A stretch of 64,000 nucleotides of DNA from an uncultured Collinsella sp. (GCA_958353395.1 CATWSG010000004.1:1-64000); one strand, 5' to 3'. Shown: positions 9,279 through 18,763, counted from the first letter of the stretch. Notes: generated by a model not told the origin, from the sequence alone. A program made the numbers and translations.

Positions 9279-9965
9279 ATGATCGTCGCCATCGACGGCC
9301 CCGCCGGATCCGGCAAGTCCACCATCACCAAGGAGATTGCCCGCCAGCTGGGCTTTAACAAGCTCGACACGGGCGCCATGTACCGCGCCGTCACCTTCGC
9401 CGCGCTCGACCGCGGCATCGATCTGGACGACGAGGCGGCCATCGACGCCCTCGCCGAGCAGATCGAAATTCGCTTTACCAACGGTACCGGCGAGGACACG
9501 CGCCTGACCATTGACGGCCAGGACGCTTCGGCCGCCATCCGCACCCCGCAGGTCGACGCCAGCGTGTCCAAGGTCTCGGCCTATCCGGGCGTGCGTGCCG
9601 CCATGCTCATCCACCAGCGCCGCGCCGCCGAGGACCGCGATATCGTGGCCGAGGGTCGCGACATCGGAACCGTCGTGTTCCCCAACGCGCAGGTCAAGGT
9701 CTTCCTGACTGCCGACCCGCGCGAGCGCGCCCGCCGCCGCGTGCTGCAGCGTCACCAAAACGACGCCCAGCCGCTCACGTCCGAGCAGCTCGAAGCCGAG
9801 GTCGACGAGACGCTCGACGCCCTTAAGCAGCGCGACAAGCTCGACAGCAGCCGCGAGGTCGCCCCGCTCGTGCCCGCCGAGGACGCCGTGCACGTTGACT
9901 CCACCGCCCACACCATCGATGAGGTCGTCTCGATAATCGAGGACCTCATCAACCAAAGGAGGTAG
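9279..9965 (+). CDS. cmk: Cytidylate kinase
   Basis: Cmk phosphorylates CMP and dCMP with ATP, feeding pyrimidine and phospholipid precursor pools. The 228-residue protein has the P-loop GPAGSGKST at 7-15, then LDTGAMYRAVT (CMP binding), an NMP-binding insert with GQDASAAIRTPQVD, AEGRDIGTVVFP, and the lid DPRERARRR. SD GAAAGGAAG precedes the ATG. The next gene, an acyltransferase, begins 3 bases after the stop, and ispH comes after that, a common order in Gram-positives. Confidence 0.96.
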   Translation: MIVAIDGPAGSGKSTITKEIARQLGFNKLDTGAMYRAVTFAALDRGIDLDDEAAIDALAEQIEIRFTNGTGEDTRLTIDGQDASAAIRTPQVDASVSKVSAYPGVRAAMLIHQRRAAEDRDIVAEGRDIGTVVFPNAQVKVFLTADPRERARRRVLQRHQNDAQPLTSEQLEAEVDETLDALKQRDKLDSSREVAPLVPAEDAVHVDSTAHTIDEVVSIIEDLINQRR

Positions 9966-9968
9966 CCC

Positions 9969-10697
9969 ATGCGCCTGTTTAAGCAGACGCCCGAGGACTA
10001 TTACAACGCCCCGTATGCCGAGTTTCCCGCGCTCATCCGCGGCACCGTCTTCGTGGTCATGGCAATCCTTTGGGCTTTCTCCAAGCTCATGTGGCGCTGG
10101 AAGGTCGAGGACGCCGATCTGCTGTTTGAGCGCCAGGAAGGCCGCGGCAGCGTGGTCATCTGCAACCACACCTCGATGGCCGAGCTCTTGGCCGTGGAGA
10201 CGGCGCTGTTCTTTGGGGGCCGCCGCATTCGTCCCATCTTTAAGTCCGAGTTCGCCAAGAGCAAGATTGTGCGCTGGGCCTTTAGCCGCATAGGCGGCAT
10301 CCCCGTGGAGCGTGGTACTGCCGATATGAAGTGCCTGCGCGCCGCCCAGCATGCGCTGCAGCGCGGCGAGGACGTTCTGATCTTCCCCGAGGGCACGCGC
10401 ATCCGCTCGCGCGAGATCAAGCCCGAGGTCCACGGCGGTTTTGCGCTCATCGCTCAGATGGGCAAGGCGCCCGTTAACCCGCTCGCCATCTGCGGCTGGT
10501 CTGACATCACGCCCTCGGGCAAAAAGATCATGCGTCCCAAGAAGTGCTGGATCCGCGCCGGCAAGGCCGTCTCGCTTTCCGACGCACCGGCTGGGCTTAA
10601 GCGCACGGAGCGCCTGGCATGGTTTGAGTCCGAGGCCATGAACCGCGTCTACGCCATGCGAGACGAGCTGTGCGCCGAGCATCCGGGCAGGTTCTAG
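9969..10697 (+). CDS. plsC: 1-acyl-sn-glycerol-3-phosphate acyltransferase, HX4E variant
   Basis: A 242-residue PlsC-family membrane acyltransferase, expected to acylate lysophosphatidic acid to phosphatidic acid. It has an N-terminal hydrophobic helix (about 23-42), then NHTSMAE at 66-72, EGTR at 141-144 and a PVNPLAI strand. The family motif is HX4D; here the acidic residue is Glu72 rather than Asp, which is unusual and could change or weaken activity, while the rest of the fold looks intact. SD AAAGGAGG overlaps the cmk stop region. Together with plsY and gpsA downstream it would complete phosphatidate synthesis. Confidence 0.87.
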   Translation: MRLFKQTPEDYYNAPYAEFPALIRGTVFVVMAILWAFSKLMWRWKVEDADLLFERQEGRGSVVICNHTSMAELLAVETALFFGGRRIRPIFKSEFAKSKIVRWAFSRIGGIPVERGTADMKCLRAAQHALQRGEDVLIFPEGTRIRSREIKPEVHGGFALIAQMGKAPVNPLAICGWSDITPSGKKIMRPKKCWIRAGKAVSLSDAPAGLKRTERLAWFESEAMNRVYAMRDELCAEHPGRF

Positions 10698-10699
10698 CC

Positions 10700-11599
10700 A
10701 TGAGCGAGAACGTGACGAACACCACCGCGACTGTGTCCGGCCAGGCAACCGCGCCTACCATCGAGATCGCCGCCCACGCCGGCACCTGCTACGGTGTGCA
10801 GCGCGCCCTCGACATGGCACTTGCCGCCGCGCCACAGGCAGGGGAGTGCACTCAGGTCCATACCTTGGGTCCGCTCATCCATAACCCCATCGTGGTACGC
10901 GAGCTCGCCGAGGCAGGCGTTGGCTTGGCCGAAACCCTGGACGACGCCGCAACCGGCACCGTGATTATCCGCGCCCACGGCGTGGTGCCGCAGGTCATCG
11001 ATGCTGCCCGCAAGCGCGGCCTTAACGTCGTCGACGCCACCTGCCCCTACGTGAAGAAGGTCCATATGGCGGCCGAGCGCCTGGTGCGCGAGGACTACCG
11101 CGTGGTGGTCGTAGGCGAGCCAGGTCACCCCGAGGTCGAGGGTATTCTGGGCCACGCCGGCACTGATGCGAAGGTCGTGAGCTGTGCCGCCGACGCCAAC
11201 GCCTTGTCGTTCAAGGGCAAGGTAGGCCTCGTCGTGCAGACCACCCAGACCGCGCAGAACCTCGCCGAGGTCGTGGCCGCTATCACCCCGCGCGTGCAGG
11301 AGCTGCGTGTGATCAACACCATCTGCGCCGCCACGAGTGAGCGTCAACAGGCAGCGGCCACACTTGCCAACCGCTGCGACTGCATGGTCGTCGTGGGCGG
11401 CAAGAACTCGGGCAACACCCGTCGCCTGGCACAGATTTGCGCAGACGCCTGCGAGCGCACGTATCACATCGAGGAAGCTTCCGAGCTCCAGGCCGCTTGG
11501 TTTGCCGAGGCGCGCCACATCGGCATCACCGCTGGAGCCTCCACCCCACAAGAACACATCGAACGCGCCGTCGCGCGCATCAAGGAGCTTTGCCGCTAA
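10700..11599 (+). CDS. ispH: 4-hydroxy-3-methylbut-2-enyl diphosphate reductase
   Basis: IspH is the [4Fe-4S] enzyme that makes IPP and DMAPP in the last step of the MEP isoprenoid pathway. The 299-residue protein has the three cluster cysteines in GTCYGVQRA (Cys30), VDATCPYVKK and INTICAATSERQ, plus HTLGPLIHNP and IRAHGVVP (substrate His residues) and the terminal GASTPQEHIE. The ATG at 10700 directly follows the plsC stop; an upstream in-frame start would overlap plsC without benefit. The DUF512 gene starts 2 bases after the stop. Confidence 0.95.
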   Translation: MSENVTNTTATVSGQATAPTIEIAAHAGTCYGVQRALDMALAAAPQAGECTQVHTLGPLIHNPIVVRELAEAGVGLAETLDDAATGTVIIRAHGVVPQVIDAARKRGLNVVDATCPYVKKVHMAAERLVREDYRVVVVGEPGHPEVEGILGHAGTDAKVVSCAADANALSFKGKVGLVVQTTQTAQNLAEVVAAITPRVQELRVINTICAATSERQQAAATLANRCDCMVVVGGKNSGNTRRLAQICADACERTYHIEEASELQAAWFAEARHIGITAGASTPQEHIERAVARIKELCR

Positions 11600-11601
11600 C
11601 C

Positions 11602-13044
11602 ATGGACCAGACCGTACCCGCATACGCCGCCGAGGTGGCCGATTACGGGCGCAGCCGCGACCCCGAGCCGGGTGAGGGCGCGCTCGTTAAGAACGTGCGC
11701 CCCGAATCGCCCGCATGGGATGTGGGTATCGAGCCGGGCATGCGCGTGCTCACGGTCAACGGTGAGGCGCTCACCGACATGATCGTATGGCTTTGGGAAG
11801 CCGACGACGACACCGTTGATTTGGAGGTATTCGACCCGCGCGACAACACCGTCACGCCCGTGGAGCTCGACCGCTTTCCCGGCGAGGATTGGGGTTTGGA
11901 GTTCGATGGCCCCATCTTCGACGGCATGCGTACCTGCGTAAACGCCTGCGTGTTCTGCTTTATGACCATGTTGCCCAAGGGCGGCCGCTCCACGCTCTAT
12001 ATTCGCGACGACGACTACCGCCTGAGCTTTTTGCAGGGCAACTTCGTCACACTCACGAACCTCTCCGACGAGGACGTGCAAAACGTCATCCAACGCAACA
12101 TGAGCCCCATGAACGTATCGGTCCATGCCGTGAGCCCAGACGTCCGCCGTCGTATGATGGGCCGCAACGCCCAGCGAGGCATGGACGTGCTCGAGGCCAT
12201 CATGGCCGCCGGCATCGAGATTCACGCGCAGATCGTGTTGTGCCCCGGCATGAACGACGGCGAGGAGCTGGAAAAGACCCTGCGCTTTTGCGAGGAGCAC
12301 GAGCAAATCACAAGCCTGGGCATTGTGCCGCTCGGTTTTACCAAGCATCAAAACCGTTTTAGCTGGTCCTACAGCGACAAGCCCGAGCTAGCGCGCGAGA
12401 CCATCGCCATGATCAGGCCCTTCCAGGACCGCGCCTATGAGCGCTTTGGCCGCCACACCTTCCAGATGAGCGACGAGTTCTATCTGGACGCCGGCATCGA
12501 TCCTCCCGAGGCAGACTTTTACGACGGTTACCCGCAGTACTACGACGGCATCGGCATGATCCGCTCGTATCTGGACGAGACCGACGACGTGCTCGCTGCC
12601 GATGCCGAGCGACTGGCCCGCGTCCGCGAGGCCATCGCCGCCCGCAGCCAACACCTGCTGTGCCTCTCGGGCGCCAGCGCACGCGACACGGTGGCCCGCT
12701 TTGTGGAATCGCCCAAGGGACTCGCCGGCACTGTCACGGCCATCAAGAACCGCTACTTTGGCGGCAACGTGGACGTGACCGGCCTCATCGTCGCATGTGA
12801 CATTCTGGAGCAGCTATCCCAAGATCTGTCGGGGGTTATGCTCTTTGTGCCTAAGCTCATGTTCAACGCTGACGGCATGACGCTTGACGAGTATCATCGT
12901 GACGATTTACTCGCAAGCCTTACCAGTCGCGGCGCCGAGGTTCATGTGGTGTCGACCATGCCGCATGAGCTGCTCGATACCCTGGAGCGCATCCTTGGCA
13001 TTGTGCCCGCAGACTCTAACACTTCCACTGACCCTACCCATTAA
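11602..13044 (+). CDS. DUF512 radical SAM protein with PDZ-like N-terminus
   Basis: A 480-residue protein of the DUF512 family, function unassigned. Residues 25-75 look like a small PDZ-type domain (VKNVRPESPAWDVGIEPGMR); Cys112, Cys116 and Cys119 form the CX3CX2C iron-sulfur motif (CVNACVFC), followed by a barrel with LQGNFVTLTN, HAVSPDVRR and QIVLCPGMNDG; the DUF512 domain occupies the C-terminal half (QMSDEFYLDAG, SGASARD, VTGLIVACDI). Its fixed position before der, found in many Firmicutes, suggests a link to ribosome assembly or membrane biogenesis; that is inference. The ATG at 11602 was chosen because the longer open frame overlaps ispH. Confidence 0.88.
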   Translation: MDQTVPAYAAEVADYGRSRDPEPGEGALVKNVRPESPAWDVGIEPGMRVLTVNGEALTDMIVWLWEADDDTVDLEVFDPRDNTVTPVELDRFPGEDWGLEFDGPIFDGMRTCVNACVFCFMTMLPKGGRSTLYIRDDDYRLSFLQGNFVTLTNLSDEDVQNVIQRNMSPMNVSVHAVSPDVRRRMMGRNAQRGMDVLEAIMAAGIEIHAQIVLCPGMNDGEELEKTLRFCEEHEQITSLGIVPLGFTKHQNRFSWSYSDKPELARETIAMIRPFQDRAYERFGRHTFQMSDEFYLDAGIDPPEADFYDGYPQYYDGIGMIRSYLDETDDVLAADAERLARVREAIAARSQHLLCLSGASARDTVARFVESPKGLAGTVTAIKNRYFGGNVDVTGLIVACDILEQLSQDLSGVMLFVPKLMFNADGMTLDEYHRDDLLASLTSRGAEVHVVSTMPHELLDTLERILGIVPADSNTSTDPTH

Positions 13045-13054
13045 AGGAGAGCAG

Positions 13055-14389
13055 ATGAAACCTATCGTCGCCGTCGTCGGACGCCCCAACGTGGGCAAGT
13101 CCACGCTCGTTAACCGCTTGGCCCAGACCTCGGACGCCATCGTCCACGAGTCCCGCGGCGTCACGCGCGACCGCTCGTATCACACGGCCGATTGGAACGG
13201 TCGTGAGTTCACCATCGTCGACACGGGCGGCATCGAGCCGCTCAAGAGCGATGACGTGTTTGCCACGTCCATCCGCGATCAGGCGCTCGCCGCCGCCGAG
13301 GAAGCCGCCGTCATCCTGTTTGTGGTTGACGGCCGCACCGGCGTCACCGAGGAGGACGAGTCGGTCGCTCGCATGCTCAAGCGCTGCGACAAGCCGGTCT
13401 TTCTGCTGGTGAACAAGCTCGACAACCCCGATCGCGAGAACGACAGCATCTGGGAGTTCTATTCGCTCGGCATCGGTGAGCCCACGCCGCTCTCGGCCCT
13501 GCATGGTCATGGCACGGGCGACCTGCTCGACGATATCGTGGCCCTGCTTCCGGAGGAAGAGGACGAGGTCGCCGATGAGTTCCCCGACGCGCTGAACGTC
13601 GCCATCATCGGTCGCCCCAACGCCGGTAAGTCCTCGCTGTTCAACCGCATCCTGGGCGCCGACCGCTCCATCGTGTCCAACATTGCCGGCACCACGCGCG
13701 ACGCCATCGACACGGTCGTCGAACGCAACGGCAAGCACTACCGCATGGTCGATACCGCGGGCATCCGCAAGAAGAGCACCGTGTACGAGAACATCGAGTA
13801 CTACTCCATGGTCCGCGGCCTGCGCGCCATCGACCGCGCCGACGTGGCGCTGCTCGTCGTCGACGCCTCCGTGGGCGTCACCGAGCAGGACCAGAAGGTC
13901 ATGGGCTTGGCCATCGAGCGCGGCTGCGCCATCGTGGTGCTGCTCAACAAGTGGGATCTGCTCGACGACGACCGTAAGCGCGAGGCCTGCATGCAGACCA
14001 TCGACCGCCGTCTGGGCGTCATGGCTCCCTGGGCCCAGTACCTGCGCATCTCTGCCCTGACCGGCCGCAGCGTCGAGAAGATCTGGGCGATGGTCGACGC
14101 CGCCGAGAAGACGCGCTCGCAAAAGATCAGCACCTCGCGCCTCAACACGTTCCTCACCGACCTGCGCGAGTTCGGTCATACCGTGGTGGACGGCAAGCGC
14201 CGCCTGCGCATGCACTACGTGACCCAGACGGGCGTCAACCCGCCGACGTTCACGTTCTTCGTCAACCACAGCGATCTGGTCAACGACACCTACCAGCGCT
14301 ACGTGGAGAACCGCATGCGCTCGACCTTCGACTTTGCCGGCACGCCCATTCGACTCTTCTTTAGAAAGAAGGAGCAAAAGGATGCATAA
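13055..14389 (+). CDS. der: Ribosome biogenesis GTPase Der (EngA)
   Basis: Der has two consecutive GTPase domains and a KH-like C-terminal domain and is needed for 50S maturation. The 444-residue protein shows G1 motifs GRPNVGKST (about 9-17) and GRPNAGKSS (about 184-192), G3 motifs DTGG and DTAG, and G4 motifs NKLD and NKWD. The C-terminal domain carries RRLRMHYVTQTGVNPPTFTF. The ATG at 13055 has a strong SD (AAAGGAGAG) 6 bases upstream. The last codons overlap the plsY start by 8 bases. Confidence 0.97.
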   Translation: MKPIVAVVGRPNVGKSTLVNRLAQTSDAIVHESRGVTRDRSYHTADWNGREFTIVDTGGIEPLKSDDVFATSIRDQALAAAEEAAVILFVVDGRTGVTEEDESVARMLKRCDKPVFLLVNKLDNPDRENDSIWEFYSLGIGEPTPLSALHGHGTGDLLDDIVALLPEEEDEVADEFPDALNVAIIGRPNAGKSSLFNRILGADRSIVSNIAGTTRDAIDTVVERNGKHYRMVDTAGIRKKSTVYENIEYYSMVRGLRAIDRADVALLVVDASVGVTEQDQKVMGLAIERGCAIVVLLNKWDLLDDDRKREACMQTIDRRLGVMAPWAQYLRISALTGRSVEKIWAMVDAAEKTRSQKISTSRLNTFLTDLREFGHTVVDGKRRLRMHYVTQTGVNPPTFTFFVNHSDLVNDTYQRYVENRMRSTFDFAGTPIRLFFRKKEQKDA

Positions 14390-15065
14390 TCCGATTCTGC
14401 TGACCGCCATCTGCGCCGTGGTCTCGTTCTTTATCGGAGCGATTCCGTTTGGCCTGATCCTGGGTCGCGTGTTCAACCACACCGACATTCGCAAGGCGGG
14501 CTCCGGCAACATCGGCACCACCAACGCGCTGCGTGTGGCCGGCCCCAAGGTGGCCGCGCTCACGCTGCTGCTCGACTGCCTTAAGGGCGCCATCTGCGTT
14601 GTCATCGCCCGTCCACTCATCGCGAGCGTGGGCTATGGATTTCCGCCGAACATCATGGCGCCCGGAGCCCCCGGCGACTGGATGCTCGGTGTCATTTGTC
14701 TGGCAGCCGTATGGGGCCACATCTTCTCGCCCTACCTCAACTTCCATGGCGGCAAGGGTATCGCCGTGGGTCTGGGCGTTATCCTCGCCTGGTACTGGCC
14801 CATTGGCCTGTCGCTGCTGGGCATGTTTATCGTGGCCGTCGCCATCACCAAGTTTGTGTCGGTGGGCTCGCTTGCCGCGGCCATCGGTCTTCCCATCGCC
14901 GCCTGCGCGGTCTTTCCGTACAGCAGCCTAGGCCTTAAGTTTTGTATGGCGATGATCGGCATCACCGTGGTGTGGGCCCATCGCGCGAACATCAAAAAGC
15001 TCATGACCGGTAAGGAGTCCAAGCTCTCGTTTACCAAGCGCGTCACCGAGCCCGACGATCAGTAG
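14382..15065 (+). CDS. plsY: Acyl-phosphate:glycerol-3-phosphate acyltransferase
   Basis: PlsY is the membrane enzyme that transfers acyl groups from acyl-phosphate to glycerol-3-phosphate. The 227-residue protein has about five membrane segments and the conserved loops SGNIGTTNALRV (about 42-53), a glycine-rich NFHGGKGIA (about 120-128) and VVWAHRANIKKLMTGKE near the C-terminus. SD AGGAG lies inside der and the start codon overlaps the der stop. gpsA, supplying glycerol-3-phosphate, follows 9 bases later. Confidence 0.95.
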   Translation: MHNPILLTAICAVVSFFIGAIPFGLILGRVFNHTDIRKAGSGNIGTTNALRVAGPKVAALTLLLDCLKGAICVVIARPLIASVGYGFPPNIMAPGAPGDWMLGVICLAAVWGHIFSPYLNFHGGKGIAVGLGVILAWYWPIGLSLLGMFIVAVAITKFVSVGSLAAAIGLPIAACAVFPYSSLGLKFCMAMIGITVVWAHRANIKKLMTGKESKLSFTKRVTEPDDQ

Positions 15066-15074
15066 GAGAGAGTC

Positions 15075-16082
15075 ATGAATGTTGCGCTGATTGGCTCTGG
15101 CTCCTGGGGAACCGCCATCGCCGGCCTTGCCGCCGCGCGAGCCGAGCGCGTGACCATGTGGGCCCATAGCGAGCAGACGGCCGCCGGCATCAATGCCGAG
15201 CACCGCAACCCCCGCTACCTTGTGGGCTACGAGCTGCCCGGCAACGTCGTCGCCACCACGGACCTGGTGCAGGCGCTCGACGGTGCCGAGGCCATCATCT
15301 TTGCCGTTCCTTCGACGCACCTTCGCAGCGTGTGCCACCAGGCCGCGCCCTTTATCGCCGCCGATACCCCGGTCCTGTGCCTCACCAAGGGCATCGAGCC
15401 CGAGTCCGGCCTGCTCATGAGCGAGGTCATTGCCAGCGAAATCGGCAACGAGCGGCGTGTGGCGGCCCTCTCGGGTCCCAACCATGCCGAGGAGATTTGC
15501 CGCGGCGGGCTCTCTGCCGCCGTCATCGCCAGCGAAGATCCACAGATAGGGGAGACCTTTAAGGACCTACTCCTGTCCACGGCCTTCCGCATCTACCTGT
15601 CGCAGGACATGACCGGCGTCGAGGTATGCGGCGCCATGAAAAATGTCATCGCGATCGTATGTGGCATCTCCGCCGGCACCGGTGCGGGCGACAACACGCT
15701 TGCCCTCATCATGACGCGCGGCCTGGCAGAGATCAGCCGTCTGGTGCACGCCCGCGGCGGTCAAGCTATGACCTGCATGGGACTTGCCGGCATGGGCGAC
15801 CTCATTGCCACCTGCACCTCGGAGCATTCGCGCAACCGCACCTTTGGCTACGAGTTTGCCCACGGCGTGTCGCTCGACGAGTATCAGACGCGCACGCATA
15901 TGGTGGTCGAGGGCGCCGTCGCGGCCCGCAGCGTCAGCGAGCTTGCCCGTTCACTGGGCGTAGACATTCCGCTCACCTTTGCCGTGGAACAAACGCTCTA
16001 CAACGGTGTTACTTTGGATAGGGCGCTCGAGATTCTTACTGACCGCGTCCCTTCTCAAGAGTTCTACGGACTCACCGACTAG
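15075..16082 (+). CDS. gpsA: Glycerol-3-phosphate dehydrogenase [NAD(P)+]
   Basis: GpsA reduces dihydroxyacetone phosphate to sn-glycerol-3-phosphate for phospholipid synthesis. The 335-residue protein has the Rossmann motif GSGSWGTA at 7-14, AVPSTHLR, LTKGIEP, SGPNHAEEI, the catalytic-lysine segment GAMKNVIAI and the C-terminal GLAGMGDLIATCTSEHSRNR. Length and motifs are standard. SD TAGGAGAG precedes the ATG. It pairs functionally with the preceding plsY. Confidence 0.96.
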   Translation: MNVALIGSGSWGTAIAGLAAARAERVTMWAHSEQTAAGINAEHRNPRYLVGYELPGNVVATTDLVQALDGAEAIIFAVPSTHLRSVCHQAAPFIAADTPVLCLTKGIEPESGLLMSEVIASEIGNERRVAALSGPNHAEEICRGGLSAAVIASEDPQIGETFKDLLLSTAFRIYLSQDMTGVEVCGAMKNVIAIVCGISAGTGAGDNTLALIMTRGLAEISRLVHARGGQAMTCMGLAGMGDLIATCTSEHSRNRTFGYEFAHGVSLDEYQTRTHMVVEGAVAARSVSELARSLGVDIPLTFAVEQTLYNGVTLDRALEILTDRVPSQEFYGLTD

Positions 16083-16100
16083 CGCAGAAAGGCTTCTACC

Positions 16101-16772
16101 ATGGGTTCCATCAAAATCGCTCCGTCTGTCCTTTCGGCCGACATGGCCAACCTCAAGGGCGAACTCGACAAGATCGCCGGCGCCGACTACGTGCACTTCG
16201 ACGTTATGGACGGTCACTTTACCGGCAACCTCACCTTTGGCGTTGACATCCTTAAGGCCGTCAAGCGCTCCACCGATGTACCGGTCGACGCGCACCTGAT
16301 GGTGTCGAACCCCGACGAGACCGTTGATTGGTATGCCGACGCCGGTGCCGACATGATCACCGTGCACTACGAAGCTTCCACGCACCTGCACCGCACGCTC
16401 ACCCATCTGCAGCAGCGCGGCGTCAAGGCTGGCGTGGTGCTCAACCCCGCCACCCCCGTGTGCGTACTCGAGAGCATCATCGACGTCGTCGATATGGTGC
16501 TGCTGATGAGCGTGAACCCGGGCTTTGGCGGTCAGAGCTTTATCCCGGGCACCATCGCTAAGCTCCACGAGCTCAAGGCCATGTGCGAGCGTCACGGCGT
16601 TTCGCCCCTCATCGAGGTCGACGGTGGCATTTCTTCCAAGAACATTGCCGAGGTCGTCAAGGCCGGCGCCAACGTGCTCGTGGCCGGTTCTGCCGTATTT
16701 AAGTCCGAAGATCCCGCTGCCGAGGTTGCGCTGCTGCAGAAGCTGGGCAACGAGGCCGCACAGGAGGCATAA
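16101..16772 (+). CDS. rpe: Ribulose-phosphate 3-epimerase
   Basis: Rpe interconverts ribulose-5-phosphate and xylulose-5-phosphate in the pentose phosphate pathway. The 223-residue TIM barrel has IAPSVLSADMANL at the start, HFDVMDGHF (metal ligands), DAHLMVSNPDE, SVNPGFGGQSF and IEVDGGISS (catalytic Asp), ending with VAGSAVFKSEDP. All expected motifs are present. The SD is moderate (GAAAGG). The cysteine desulfurase gene follows 6 bases after the stop. Confidence 0.96.
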   Translation: MGSIKIAPSVLSADMANLKGELDKIAGADYVHFDVMDGHFTGNLTFGVDILKAVKRSTDVPVDAHLMVSNPDETVDWYADAGADMITVHYEASTHLHRTLTHLQQRGVKAGVVLNPATPVCVLESIIDVVDMVLLMSVNPGFGGQSFIPGTIAKLHELKAMCERHGVSPLIEVDGGISSKNIAEVVKAGANVLVAGSAVFKSEDPAAEVALLQKLGNEAAQEA

Positions 16773-16778
16773 ACCCTT

Positions 16779-17957
16779 ATGACCGCAGGTCAAAACCGCA
16801 TACCCTTGAATCTTGACTATGCCGCCTCGACGCCCATGCGCGCCGAGGCGCTCCTTGCGCAGCGCGAGTACGACGACAGCGAGCTTGCCGGCGTCAACCC
16901 CAACTCGCTGCACTCGCTCGGCCGCAAGGCTGCCGCGCGTCTGGAGGTTGCACGTCGCGAGATCGCCCGCAGCTTTGGCGCGCGCGTTCGCCCGTCTGAG
17001 ATTGTTCTGACCAACGGCGGCACCGAAGCCAACCAGCTGGCGCTACTCGGTCTTGCCGAAGGTGCACGTCAGCGCGACCGTAAGCGTAACCGCGTGATCG
17101 TATCTGCCATCGAGCACGATTCGATTCTGGACAACCTGCCGCTGCTGCGTGCCGCAGGCTTTAGCGTCGACCTGGTGCAGCCCTGCCGCATGGGCTACAT
17201 TGAGCCAGCCACGCTTGTCGAGCTACTAGGCGACGACGTGGCGCTCGTGAGCATCATGGTTGCCAACAACGAGACCGGCGTGGTACAGCCTATCCGCGAG
17301 CTTGCCGCGGCCGCGCATACCGTGGGCGCTCTGTTCCACACCGATGCCATCCAGGGCTATCTGCACATTCCGCTCGATGCCGCCGAGCTGGGCGTCGATG
17401 CCATGTCCGTCGCCGCCCACAAAATTGGCGGTCCCGTGGCATCCGGCGCGCTTTACGTTAAGACCCGCACGCCGCTGCGCCCCCGCATCTTTGGCGGCGG
17501 ACAGGAAGCCGGACGTCGCGCCGGCACGCAGGACCTGCGCACGCAGCTGGCCTTTGCCGCTGCCGCCCGCACGCTGGCTCCCCATGTGGCTCAGGAGCGC
17601 GAGAAGCTGCAAACCCTTTCCAACAAGCTCTACGCCATGCTTACGGCCCATCCGCGCATTCACGCCACCATGGGCGACTATGCGCATGCCGACCGTCTGC
17701 CCGGCATGGTGTCGATCTACATTGACGGCATGGACTCCGAGGAGCTCATCATCAAGCTCGACGCCGCCGGCTTTGAGGTATCGGCCGGTTCTGCCTGCTC
17801 GAGCGGCAGCATGGACCCGAGCCATGTTCTCAGCGCCATGGGCATTGGTCGCGAGCAGGCATTGGGCGCTCTGCGTATCTCGTTTGATGACCGTGTGAAC
17901 TCTGCCGACCTGGACGACTTTGCCCAGACGCTGCTCTCGATTGTGGGTGCCGCATGA
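16779..17957 (+). CDS. Cysteine desulfurase, IscS/NifS family
   Basis: A PLP-dependent cysteine desulfurase that releases sulfur for Fe-S clusters or tRNA thiolation. In the 392-residue protein, LDYAASTP (about 12-19) opens the fold, the PLP lysine is Lys215 in AAHKIGG, and the persulfide cysteine is Cys340 in SAGSACSSGS. An AGGAGG lies within the end of rpe. No scaffold protein (IscU/SufU) or MnmA gene is adjacent, so the acceptor is not indicated; the sulfur-consuming MiaB, RimO and MtaB-like enzymes in the window are plausible beneficiaries only in a general sense. The stop overlaps the next start (ATGA). Confidence 0.92.
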   Translation: MTAGQNRIPLNLDYAASTPMRAEALLAQREYDDSELAGVNPNSLHSLGRKAAARLEVARREIARSFGARVRPSEIVLTNGGTEANQLALLGLAEGARQRDRKRNRVIVSAIEHDSILDNLPLLRAAGFSVDLVQPCRMGYIEPATLVELLGDDVALVSIMVANNETGVVQPIRELAAAAHTVGALFHTDAIQGYLHIPLDAAELGVDAMSVAAHKIGGPVASGALYVKTRTPLRPRIFGGGQEAGRRAGTQDLRTQLAFAAAARTLAPHVAQEREKLQTLSNKLYAMLTAHPRIHATMGDYAHADRLPGMVSIYIDGMDSEELIIKLDAAGFEVSAGSACSSGSMDPSHVLSAMGIGREQALGALRISFDDRVNSADLDDFAQTLLSIVGAA

Positions 17958-18763
17958 TCGTCGCCGAGCTTGAACGTGAGCTGCTGGCGCGCTACCCCAA
18001 GGCGGACGCCGAGGGCTGGGATCATGTTGGGCTATCTGTGGGAGATCCCGCTGCTGAGATCACCGGTGTTGCCTGCGCACTCGATGCGACCGAAGCCAAT
18101 GTGCACCGCGCCCAGGAGGCCGGCGCCAACGTGCTGCTGACGCATCACCCCATCTATATCAAGGCGCCCGAGGCGTTTTGTCCGGCGGATTCAGCACACC
18201 CCCAATGCAGTGCGGCGCTCTACGAGGCAGCGCGTTGCGGCGTGAGCATTATCTCGCTCCACACCAACCTGGACCGCTCGCACGAAGCCCGTGTCTGCCT
18301 GAGCAAGCTGCTGGGTGCCGCACCCGTGAGCTCACTGGAGCACGTGGACGACCCCGAGGCCACCGGCCTGGGCGCGCTTGCAACGCTCAACGACCCGTGC
18401 ACGCTGCGCGATCTTGCCACCCGTGCCGCCACGGCCTATGGCAGCGACCCGCGTGTGTGGGGCGAAGCCGATCGCCCGTGCCGCACTGTCGCCATTTTGG
18501 GCGGCTCCCTGGGCGACTTTGGAGAGCTCGCTATTGCCGCGGGCGCAGATGTTGTCGTGACGGGCGAGGCGGGCTACCACGTGGCGCAAGACCTTGCCTT
18601 GCGCGGGCTGCCGGTGATCTTGCTCGGCCACGACCGCTCTGAGGAGCCGTTCGTTGATATATTGATGAACTCTGCTGTTGACGCCGGGATCGACCCCCGT
18701 CATGCGATTAAAATACTGAACCCTTGCCAATGGTGGACTGTGACAAAAGGAGAGAACTTATGA
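17954..18763 (+). CDS. Nif3-like dinuclear metal-centre protein (YqfO/GTP cyclohydrolase I type 2)
   Basis: A 269-residue Nif3-family protein. Metal ligands expected for the family are visible: LLTHHPI (about 61-67), HTNLDRSHE (about 102-110) and LLGHDRSEEP near residue 232. The usual GWDHVGLSVGD signature appears near residue 22 (W-D-x-V/N-G-L). It starts by 4-base overlap with the cysteine desulfurase and ends by 4-base overlap with the zinc-ribbon gene, a common Firmicute and actinobacterial pairing (Nif3 with the zinc-ribbon coiled-coil protein). Biochemical function across the family is unsettled. Confidence 0.9.
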   Translation: MIVAELERELLARYPKADAEGWDHVGLSVGDPAAEITGVACALDATEANVHRAQEAGANVLLTHHPIYIKAPEAFCPADSAHPQCSAALYEAARCGVSIISLHTNLDRSHEARVCLSKLLGAAPVSSLEHVDDPEATGLGALATLNDPCTLRDLATRAATAYGSDPRVWGEADRPCRTVAILGGSLGDFGELAIAAGADVVVTGEAGYHVAQDLALRGLPVILLGHDRSEEPFVDILMNSAVDAGIDPRHAIKILNPCQWWTVTKGENL

